In this document: positions 56,989 to 64,000 of the stretch, one piece after another | Position numbering within the stretch: position 1 is the first letter of the stretch | Layout: each line of letters begins with the position of its first letter | Assembly: GCF_023757625.1 (NCBI RefSeq) | Contig: NZ_JALGBZ010000001.1 | Span: 496,001 to 560,000, forward strand | Direction of reading: 5' to 3' | Origin: Halomonas sp. S3-1-1 | Lineage (GTDB): Bacteria; Pseudomonadota; Gammaproteobacteria; Pseudomonadales; Halomonadaceae | Length of the DNA: 64,000 nucleotides | The notes under the pieces: generated by a model | What the model was told of the DNA's origin: nothing | Databases searched by the model: none | What the model saw: the letters and a program-made list of their open reading frames with translations, nothing else | Position numbers and translations under genes: made by a program

Positions 56989-59124
56989 TTGAGTAGCGAA
57001 ATCATCAAAGTTCCCGATATCGGTGGCGATACCGATGTCGAAATCATCGAGATTGCGGTGTCAGAAGGCGACGTCATCGAAGCGGAAGACGCCCTGATCA
57101 CGCTGGAATCCGACAAGGCCAGTATGGATGTGCCCTCGCCCAAGGGCGGCAAGGTCGTCAAGGTGCTGGTCAAGGAAGGCGATAAGGTCTCCGAAGGCGA
57201 CGACATCCTCGAGCTTGAAGTCGAAGGTGACGGCGACGATAGCGACGACGCCGAAGAGCCGGAAAGCGCCGACGAATCAGAATCGTCAGACGAGCAGGAG
57301 AGCGCTGACGAGCCGGATAGCCAAAAGAGCGAGAAGAGCAGCTCTTCAGCCAAAAAATCCGGTGGCGGCAAGCAGACCGTGGACATCGTGGTCCCGGATC
57401 TGGGCGGCTCGGAAAACGTCGAGATCATCGAAGTCGCCGTAAGCGAAGGCGACAGCGTCAGCGCTGAAGACGCGCTGATCACGCTGGAGTCCGACAAGGC
57501 GTCGATGGACGTGCCGAGCCCGCACGGCGGCAAGATCGTCAAGTTCACCGTCAAGGAAGGCGACACCGTCTCCGAAGGCGACGTGATCGGTCAGATCGAG
57601 ATCGAAGGCGAAGGCAGCGATGACGACGACACCGCTGATGAGAGTGCTGGCGATAGTGCCGACGACGAGCCCAAGGCCTCCGCCGATCAAAACGACGTTG
57701 CCACGCCGGACGATGAAGAAAGCGACGACGAGGACGATGGCGACGACGAAAGCGGCGCTACCGAGCGCAAGGAAGTCCGCGTACCGGATCTTTCCGGCTC
57801 CTCGGACGTGCCGGTCATCGAGATTGCGGCGTCTGTTGGCGACGAGATCAACGAAGAAGACGCGCTGATCACGCTGGAGTCCGACAAGGCGTCGATGGAC
57901 GTGCCGAGCCCCTATAAGGGCAAGCTGGTCGAAATCAGCGTCAAGGAAGGCGATACCGTCTCCGAAGGCGACGTCATTGCCTACATCGAAGTGGCGTCCA
58001 GCGGCGGCAAAAAATCTGCCAAAAAGCAGGAGAAGAAAGCCGCTTCTGATAAGCAGGCCGAGGGCAGCGCCAAAAAGTCCGAAGCGAAGGCCGACAGCGG
58101 CAAGAGCAAGGGCGGCGACAAGGGCGGCAAGAGCGAGAGCCCCGGCGGCTCGCCGAGCCCAGAGGCGGCCATGGCGGCGCACAAGCCCCGCGATGGCAAG
58201 CTCGTCCACGCCGGCCCCGCAGTGCGCATGCTCGCTCGTGAGTTTGGCGTCGACCTGGAGCTGGTCAAGCCCAGCGGCCCGAAAGAGCGCATCCTGAAAG
58301 AGGACGTGCAGGCTTACGTCAAGCAGGCGCTGTCTCAAAAAGAGAGTGCGCCGGCTCAGTCCGGTGCTCAGGCCTCAAGCGGCGGCGCGGGTATTCCGGC
58401 GGTGCCGGAGGTCGACTTCAGCCAGTTTGGCGAAGTGGAAGAGAAGCCGATGGGGCGTTTGCTCAAGATGGGCGCGACCAATCTGCACAGAAGCTGGCTC
58501 AACGTGCCCCACGTGACCCAGTTCGACGAGGCGGACATCACCGAACTCGAGAACTTCCGCAAGTCGATGAAGGCCGAAGCCGAAGCCCAGGGCGCAAAGC
58601 TCACGCCGCTGCCGTTTTTGGTCAAGGCGTGCGCCTTTGCGCTGCGCAAGTTCCCGCAGTTCAACGTCAGCCTCAAGGGCGACGGCGAGACGCTGGTGTG
58701 GAAGAAGTACGTCCACATCGGTATCGCCGTGGATACCCCGGAAGGGTTGATGGTGCCTGTGCTGCGCGATGCCGACAAGAAGTCTCTGATCGACATCGCC
58801 AAGGAGATGGCCGAGCTTGGCAAGAAGGCGCAGAGCAAGAAGCTCAAGCGTGACGAGATGACCGGCGGCTGCTTCACCATTTCGAGCCTCGGCTCGATCG
58901 GCGGCACGGCGTTCACCCCGATCGTCAACGCGCCGGAAGTGGCGATCCTGGGCGTGTCGAAGTCGCAGATGAAACCGGTCTGGGACGGCGCTGCCTTCCA
59001 GCCGCGTTTGATGATGCCGCTGTCGCTCTCCTACGATCACCGTGCGATCAACGGTGCCGACGCTGCGCGCTTCACCGCGTTTTTGGCCGACGTACTGACC
59101 GACATCCGCCGCCTGCTGCTCTAA
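56989..59124 (+). CDS. aceF: Pyruvate dehydrogenase E2, dihydrolipoamide acetyltransferase, three lipoyl domains
   Basis: A 711-residue E2 with three N-terminal lipoyl domains; the lipoylated lysines are K43, K170 and K300, each in ESDKASMDVPSP. Then a peripheral-subunit binding domain (VRMLAREFGVDLELVKPSGP) and a catalytic domain with H684 in SYDHRAINGADAARF. The asparagine in place of the usual aspartate also occurs in other E2p. The linkers are highly acidic and Ser-rich rather than Ala/Pro-rich. Start is TTG at 56989 with AAGGAG 7 bp upstream. Lipoyl domains 2 and 3 share a 56-bp identical DNA stretch. Confidence 0.96.
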   Translation: MSSEIIKVPDIGGDTDVEIIEIAVSEGDVIEAEDALITLESDKASMDVPSPKGGKVVKVLVKEGDKVSEGDDILELEVEGDGDDSDDAEEPESADESESSDEQESADEPDSQKSEKSSSSAKKSGGGKQTVDIVVPDLGGSENVEIIEVAVSEGDSVSAEDALITLESDKASMDVPSPHGGKIVKFTVKEGDTVSEGDVIGQIEIEGEGSDDDDTADESAGDSADDEPKASADQNDVATPDDEESDDEDDGDDESGATERKEVRVPDLSGSSDVPVIEIAASVGDEINEEDALITLESDKASMDVPSPYKGKLVEISVKEGDTVSEGDVIAYIEVASSGGKKSAKKQEKKAASDKQAEGSAKKSEAKADSGKSKGGDKGGKSESPGGSPSPEAAMAAHKPRDGKLVHAGPAVRMLAREFGVDLELVKPSGPKERILKEDVQAYVKQALSQKESAPAQSGAQASSGGAGIPAVPEVDFSQFGEVEEKPMGRLLKMGATNLHRSWLNVPHVTQFDEADITELENFRKSMKAEAEAQGAKLTPLPFLVKACAFALRKFPQFNVSLKGDGETLVWKKYVHIGIAVDTPEGLMVPVLRDADKKSLIDIAKEMAELGKKAQSKKLKRDEMTGGCFTISSLGSIGGTAFTPIVNAPEVAILGVSKSQMKPVWDGAAFQPRLMMPLSLSYDHRAINGADAARFTAFLADVLTDIRRLLL
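57466..57521 (+). repeat. 56-bp exact repeat in lipoyl domain 2 (partner at 57856-57911)
   Basis: Identical to 57856-57911, at an offset of 390 bp. It covers the lipoylation site of domain 2. Domain 1 encodes the same peptide with several different codons, so the identity between 2 and 3 points to recent duplication or gene conversion. Confidence 0.85.
57856..57911 (+). repeat. 56-bp exact repeat in lipoyl domain 3 (partner at 57466-57521)
   Basis: Second copy of the direct repeat over the lipoylation site of aceF. Recombination between the copies would delete exactly 130 codons, one lipoyl domain with its linker, in frame. Confidence 0.85.
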
Positions 59125-59144
59125 GCACGCAGCGACGGATGGCC

Positions 59145-59180
59145 AGCGGCGCCCATTTTTATGGGCGCCGCTTGCGTTTT
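59145..59180 (+). terminator. aceEF terminator
   Basis: Stem AGCGGCGCCCA / TGGGCGCCGCT around a T-rich loop, followed by TGCGTTTTGATTC. Confidence 0.75.
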
Positions 59181-59197
59181 GATTCTTCCAGCGGTGA

Positions 59198-59998
<801 letters not shown>

Positions 59999-60104
59999 CC
60001 CTCACTAAGCGCCGACGCTCGCCGCCGGCGCCGCTTCTTTTTCGAGTGTCGAAGGCCGGGCGTTACGCGCTCGCGCCTTTTGCCGTTTGGAGTATCTAGT
60101 CGCC

Positions 60105-60803
60105 ATGTCGTCATACCTTCTCGCCCTGGACGCCTCGTCGAGCGCCTGTTCAGCGGCGCTGATTCGCGCCGAAGGCGAGCACCGCGAGTGCTTGGCGCGC
60201 TTCGAGCACACCCCGCGCGCGCATACCAGCCGGCTTTTGCCGATGATCGACGAGGTGCTGGGGGAGGCCGGTATTACACCGAAGGAGCTCGACGGCGTCG
60301 CCTACGGCCAGGGGCCGGGGTCGTTCACCGGCCTGCGAATCGCCGCGGGGGCCGCCCAGGGGCTCGCCTTCGGGCTCGACTGTCCGCTGGTCGGGGTATC
60401 GACGCTCGAGGCGCTGGCACTCCAAGCCCATCGGCGCTACCACTTTCGCCACATCGTCACCGCGCTAGATGCGCGCATGGGCGAGGTCTACACCGCCGCC
60501 TGGCGCTGCCGAGAGGACCAGGCGAGCCTTTGCGACGAAGAGGTGGTGATCGACCCCGCACGCGTCATGTTACCGGACCAGCAAACCGACTGGATCGGCG
60601 TCGGCTCGGGCTTCGCGCTATGGGCGCAGTTCGACGATCTTTTGAAGGCGAGCATGACCCAGCACCTGACAGATCTCGAACCCCGGGCCGAGGAGATGGC
60701 CTGGATTGGCCTGCGCGGGCTGGAAGCCGGCGCAGGACGCGCGCCCATCGAGGTGCAGCCGGTGTACCTGCGAAACGACGTTGCCTGGAAAAAGCCCGCG
60801 TGA
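60105..60803 (+). CDS. tsaB: tRNA t6A biosynthesis protein TsaB
   Basis: A 232-residue ASKHA-fold protein, inactive partner of TsaD in the TsaBDE complex that makes threonylcarbamoyladenosine at A37 of ANN-decoding tRNAs. Family blocks: [51 protein letters not shown] (spanning two adjoining motifs) and [12 protein letters not shown]. Start chosen at the ATG at 60105; a TTG at 60087 has no ribosome binding site. Its stop overlaps the rsmJ GTG start. trmO, which modifies t6A further, is also in the window. Confidence 0.92.
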   Translation: MSSYLLALDASSSACSAALIRAEGEHRECLARFEHTPRAHTSRLLPMIDEVLGEAGITPKELDGVAYGQGPGSFTGLRIAAGAAQGLAFGLDCPLVGVSTLEALALQAHRRYHFRHIVTALDARMGEVYTAAWRCREDQASLCDEEVVIDPARVMLPDQQTDWIGVGSGFALWAQFDDLLKASMTQHLTDLEPRAEEMAWIGLRGLEAGAGRAPIEVQPVYLRNDVAWKKPA

Positions 60804-61522
60804 GCGCAGGCTTGGCGCCGGGCGATCCCGTACTGCCCGAAGGGCTTTCGCTTCAAACCGTGGACGGACGTTTGGCGCTTTGCGGCGACCCTAAGGTGTT
60901 TGGCCACCCGCTGAGCGTGGACTTCGTTGGTGGCAAGGCAGGACACCGGCGCCAGTTCGGCGGCGGGCGCGGCCAGCTCGTGGCCAAGGCGTGCGGGCTC
61001 GCTAAAGGCGTGACGCCGAGTATCGTGGACGCTACCGCCGGGCTTGGCCGCGACGCTTTCGTGCTGGCGAGTCTCGGCGCGCCGGTGCTGCTCATCGAGC
61101 GGGTGCCGGCGATCGCCGCGCTGCTGCGTGACGGCCTAGCGCGGGCGCTGTTGGATACCGAGGTGGAAGAGATCGCTGCGCGCATGTCGCTCAGCCACGG
61201 CGACAGCGCCACGTCGCTTGCCGCACTGATCGACGAGGCGGCGTTCGAGCCTCAGGTGATCCATCTCGACCCGATGTTCCCCCACCGCGACAAGTCGGCG
61301 CTGGTGAAAAAGGAGATGCGTCTTTTCCAGCGCCTGGCCGGCAGCGACGACGACGCGCCCAGGCTTTTAGAGCAGGCGCTGGACGTTGCCACCCACCGGG
61401 TGGTGGTCAAGCGCCCGCGCAAGGCGCCGCCGATCGAGGGGCCGGCGCCCAACCATACGCTGGCGGGCAAGACCAGCCGATACGACCTCTACGTGCACCG
61501 TTCGCTCGCCAAATCACGTTAA
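60800..61522 (+). CDS. rsmJ: 16S rRNA (guanine-1516-N2)-methyltransferase RsmJ
   Basis: A 240-residue SAM-dependent methyltransferase of the RsmJ (YhiQ) family. [20 protein letters not shown], the SAM motif [18 protein letters not shown], and [20 protein letters not shown] with the DPMFP catalytic-type block are diagnostic; it ends with [18 protein letters not shown]. The start is GTG at 60800 in a GTGA overlap with the tsaB stop; the frame is open for 240 codons further upstream but that part is out of frame with tsaB and not coding. Confidence 0.9.
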   Translation: MSAGLAPGDPVLPEGLSLQTVDGRLALCGDPKVFGHPLSVDFVGGKAGHRRQFGGGRGQLVAKACGLAKGVTPSIVDATAGLGRDAFVLASLGAPVLLIERVPAIAALLRDGLARALLDTEVEEIAARMSLSHGDSATSLAALIDEAAFEPQVIHLDPMFPHRDKSALVKKEMRLFQRLAGSDDDAPRLLEQALDVATHRVVVKRPRKAPPIEGPAPNHTLAGKTSRYDLYVHRSLAKSR

Positions 61523-61538
61523 CGCCCAAGGAATCGCC

Positions 61539-62657
61539 ATGTCGCCTCTATGGCGCGACGGTAATCGCTTCACCCTGCTGCCGGAAGCGGCGGTATTTCT
61601 GCCTGACATGCTCGAGGCGATCGATACCGCCGAGCACTACGTGCTGGTCGAACTCTATCTGATGGAGTCCGGCGAACTCGCTGACCGACTGAGCCAAACG
61701 CTGATCGATGCCTGCGCTCGCGGCGTGCAGGTGTATCTGCTGCTCGATGGCTACGGCGCCATGGGCCTTGAAAACGCGGACCGCACACGGCTGATGCAGG
61801 GCGGTGTGGCACTGGCGTTTTTCAACCCGCTGGGGCTTCACTCGCTGGCGCGCAATTTAAGCCGCGATCATCGCAAGATCGTGGTGGTCGACGGGCGCGT
61901 GGCGTTCACCGGCGGCTTCGGCGCGGTGGACGAGTTCCTGAACGCCTGGTACGAGATCGCCGTGCGGGTAGAAGGCCCGGCAGTGGCAGACTGGGAGGCG
62001 CTGTTTCGACGGCTTTGGCGCTCGAAGCTGACCCGCCACGACAAACAGAGCCCGCGCCCGGCGCTCGCCCCGCGCTTGGCGCCGCCGCACTTCGAGGACG
62101 GCGCCCCCGGGCGGGTGATGCCGGCGCGCGGCTACCGCTACCAAGCGATTCGCCACTCGCTGCACGCTCAGGTGCGCGCCTCGAACACCAGGCTCTGGCT
62201 CTGTACGCCGTATTTTGTGCCCACCTTTGCGCTGCGACGGCGGCTGGCCCGAGCGGCCAGGCGCGGCGTCGACGTGCGCCTGCTGCTGCCAGGGCAAAAG
62301 CACGACCATCCGGGCGTGCGCTACGCGGGCCAGCGCTTTTATCAGGCGCTATTGAAAGCCGGCGTGCGAATTTTCGAATTCCAGCCGACCTTCATTCACG
62401 CCAAGTTCGTGCTGGTGGACGACTGGGTCAGCATTGGTTCCTGCAACTTCGACCACTGGAATCTTCATTACAACATGGAGGCGAACCAGGAGATCCGCTC
62501 GCCCGCCATGGCGAGCGAGGTGCAGGCGCTTTTTGAGCGCAACTTCGCCGCAAGCGACGAAGTGGACGCCCGCGCCTGGGCGGCCAGGCCCTGGCCCCAG
62601 CGCGCCCGCGAGTGGCTTTACGGGCTGCTGGACGCGGTGGTAACGCGCTTGAAATAG
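61539..62657 (+). CDS. Cardiolipin synthase-like phospholipase D family protein (ClsB-like)
   Basis: A 372-residue protein with two HKD phosphodiesterase motifs: SRDHRKIVVVDGRVAFTGG (His111) and FIHAKFVLVDDWVSIGSCN (His287). It lacks the two N-terminal membrane helices of ClsA, like E. coli ClsB, which makes cardiolipin from phosphatidylglycerol and other phospholipids. AAGGA precedes the ATG. It starts 16 bp after rsmJ, so the two probably share a transcript with tsaB. ClsB or ClsC type cannot be settled by eye. Confidence 0.85.
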   Translation: MSPLWRDGNRFTLLPEAAVFLPDMLEAIDTAEHYVLVELYLMESGELADRLSQTLIDACARGVQVYLLLDGYGAMGLENADRTRLMQGGVALAFFNPLGLHSLARNLSRDHRKIVVVDGRVAFTGGFGAVDEFLNAWYEIAVRVEGPAVADWEALFRRLWRSKLTRHDKQSPRPALAPRLAPPHFEDGAPGRVMPARGYRYQAIRHSLHAQVRASNTRLWLCTPYFVPTFALRRRLARAARRGVDVRLLLPGQKHDHPGVRYAGQRFYQALLKAGVRIFEFQPTFIHAKFVLVDDWVSIGSCNFDHWNLHYNMEANQEIRSPAMASEVQALFERNFAASDEVDARAWAARPWPQRAREWLYGLLDAVVTRLK

Positions 62658-62661
62658 TGGC

Positions 62662-63351
62662 CTAGCGCTTTGGGCCCCTGGGCGGTTTTTTGCCGCCGGC
62701 TGGCTTTTTTGGGCGCGGCTTGGGCTTGGCGGTTTCTGGCGGCACGCGGTAGTGCAGGTACAGGTCGAGCACGAGTTCCGGCAGTTGGCCGACCAGCTCC
62801 TCCTGGCGGGCGGTATCCTTGGAAAGCTCTGCCATGTCCGGCTCGTCGTCGAAAAGCCCCGAGAGCAGCATGAAGGGCAGCAGCAGCGTGGCGGCGGCCT
62901 CTTCATCGTCCTGAAACCAGGCCGCTTCGTCGCTGAACACCGCTTCCATGAAGCCGGCGCACCAATCCCCGATCGGCGTCTCTTCCGGAGCGATGCCGTC
63001 AAGGGTCAGCTCGAACGGCAGCTCCGGCAGCCCACCCTGCTCCAGCACGCTAATCGCGTTGTCGCGAAGCCGGGTCAAAAGCGCGGTGATCTCCTCGCGC
63101 TCGGCGTCGCTCTGGTAGTTGGGCTCGCCCTGAAACAGCTCTTCGAGCCAAGTCTCGGCGGGTTGCTCGCTAGGGGCCACGGCCAGCGCCACCAGAAAGC
63201 CGTGGGCGGAGATCAAGTCCAGCGCATCCTCGTCCACCTGGTCGGAGTCGAGGAAGTCGTCGAGCCGGTCGAGCTCGTTGTCGGCCAGCAGCGGCTCCGG
63301 TGGAAGCTGCTCGGCGTGGTCACTGCTCGCATCAGAAGGCGGCTTTGCCAT
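62662..63351 (-). CDS. UPF0149/YecA-family protein with basic C-terminal tail
   Basis: A 229-residue protein with the all-helical UPF0149 (YecA/YgfB) fold: LDRLDDFLDSD near the start, GFLVALAVAP, and GDWCAGFMEAVFSDEAAW. The C-terminus is a Pro/Lys/Arg/Gly-rich tail of about 20 residues in place of the SEC-C zinc motif seen in E. coli YecA. The ATG at 63351 follows GAGG; the open frame runs further upstream through the sprT region but is not coding there. Function unknown. It is divergent from sprT and meets the cardiolipin synthase gene tail to tail with a 4-bp gap. Confidence 0.78.
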   Translation of the reverse strand: MAKPPSDASSDHAEQLPPEPLLADNELDRLDDFLDSDQVDEDALDLISAHGFLVALAVAPSEQPAETWLEELFQGEPNYQSDAEREEITALLTRLRDNAISVLEQGGLPELPFELTLDGIAPEETPIGDWCAGFMEAVFSDEAAWFQDDEEAAATLLLPFMLLSGLFDDEPDMAELSKDTARQEELVGQLPELVLDLYLHYRVPPETAKPKPRPKKPAGGKKPPRGPKR

Positions 63352-63436
63352 AAAAGGCCTCGTTCGATCGGTTTTGAGAAATTCGGCGCGAGCACTCACA
63401 CTCATGAGCGTCACTTCAAGGGTCAGTTTATCATCA

Positions 63437-63988
63437 ATGAGCCGTTCACCACTGCCCGCCTGGCCGCCGGAGCGATTAAACGCGCTGAGCGCCTCCGAGC
63501 TGCTCAAGGCCGCCCAAACTCGCGTCGACGAAGCGCTTGCCTGTGCCCGTGACGTCCATCCGGCGCTGCCCGCCCCGACGGTGTGGTTCGATTTGAAAGG
63601 CGCCAGCGCCGGCCAGGCGCACCTGGGCCGGGGCGGCCTGCGCTTTAACCAGGCGCTGCTGCTGGATAACCGCCAGGCGTACTTCGACGAGGTCATTCCC
63701 CACGAAATGGCCCACTGGCTGGTGTTTCACTTGGAAAACGGCCCGCGGCTCAAGCCCCACGGGCGCGAGTGGCAAACCGTGATGCGCGAGCTTTATTGGC
63801 TCGTGCCGCGAGTTACTCACCGCTTCGATATCGCGCACAGCCAGCGCCGGCCCTACCACTACCGCTGCGCCTGCCAGAGCCACTATTTTACCGGCCAGCG
63901 CCACGCCCAGACGCGCCGGGGGCGGCGCTATGCGTGTAAAAAATGTGGCGCAGCGCTTCGCTTTATTGCCGAAAGTGAACCAAAATAG
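63437..63988 (+). CDS. sprT: SprT-like zinc metalloprotease-fold protein
   Basis: A 183-residue SprT-family protein, related to the protease domain of eukaryotic Spartan. The zinc-binding HEMAH is at residues 89-93 (VIPHEMAHWLVFH), with a downstream zinc ribbon CxC...CKKCG (YRCACQSHY, YACKKCGAALRF). Alignment with E. coli SprT (165 aa) spans the full length. The start is uncertain: ATG at 63437 fits the family, but ribosome binding sites are weak here and at the alternative ATG at 63404. Cellular role in bacteria is unclear. Confidence 0.85.
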   Translation: MSRSPLPAWPPERLNALSASELLKAAQTRVDEALACARDVHPALPAPTVWFDLKGASAGQAHLGRGGLRFNQALLLDNRQAYFDEVIPHEMAHWLVFHLENGPRLKPHGREWQTVMRELYWLVPRVTHRFDIAHSQRRPYHYRCACQSHYFTGQRHAQTRRGRRYACKKCGAALRFIAESEPK

Positions 63989-64000
63989 AGCATTAAGCAT

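Noticed and set aside
60080..60799. Long N-terminal extension of the rsmJ frame
   Set aside because: The first 240 codons run out of frame through tsaB and are Arg-rich; the GTG in the GTGA overlap gives the family length.

Overview
The window is high-G+C, densely packed gammaproteobacterial chromosome. The gene set and local order (ubiE-ubiJ-ubiB-hisE-tatABC, hslVU-SPOR-argS-priA-rpmE-malic enzyme, bepA-tusA-perM-bcp-dapA-bamC-purC, scpA-scpB-rluB, aceE-aceF) resemble Pseudomonas/Oceanospirillales synteny. Acidic linkers in AceF and a REP-like palindrome suggest a halophilic member of the Halomonadaceae (Halomonas-like); this is inference, since no 16S gene is present. There is no rRNA, CRISPR array, prophage or transposase. 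The only RNA genes found are two identical tRNA-Lys(UUU).

Layout. 0.1-4.7 kb: retropepsin-like protease, two tiny proteins, the RstA/RstB-type two-component system and MetR. 4.8-9 kb: ppk1, hemB and elbB. 9-22 kb (minus strand): tatABC, hisE, ubiquinone genes ubiB/ubiJ/ubiE, a DUF971 protein, the HslVU protease, a SPOR (FtsN-like) protein, argS and priA. 21.9-24.8 kb: rpmE, malic enzyme, a REP-like palindrome and tesB. 24.8-32.4 kb: tadA followed by a complete carotenoid cluster, crtZ convergent with crtE-X-Y-I-B, predicted to make zeaxanthin glucosides, then ytfJ. 32.4-38 kb: mltF and purL. 38-43 kb: a zinc-ribbon protein, radD, scpAB and rluB. 43-45.2 kb: an orphan TagE-like glycosyltransferase and the tRNA-Lys pair. 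45.2-53.9 kb: bepA, a TusA-like protein, perM, bcp, dapA, bamC, purC, trmO, a GNAT protein and ampD. 54-59.2 kb: pyruvate dehydrogenase aceE-aceF. 59.3-64 kb: adk, tsaB, rsmJ, a cardiolipin synthase, a UPF0149 protein and sprT.

Most of the window is core housekeeping. The clear accessory block is the carotenoid cluster. It lies between tadA and mltF-purL, genes that are adjacent in enterobacteria, so the cluster looks like an insertion into an ancestral tadA-mltF-purL neighbourhood. The regulatory DNA holds the least explained signals. Three direct repeats with an exact 16-bp period lie upstream of crtE. The same dyad, TGGAA-N5-TTCCA, lies upstream of both the malic enzyme gene and aceE, two pyruvate-node genes. 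Clear inverted repeats precede rstA and metR. Several starts are non-ATG (TTG for hemB, priA and aceF; GTG for radD, scpA, scpB, rsmJ and ampD), most of them supported by ribosome binding sites or overlaps. No wholly new multi-gene system is evident; the best leads are these putative operators.
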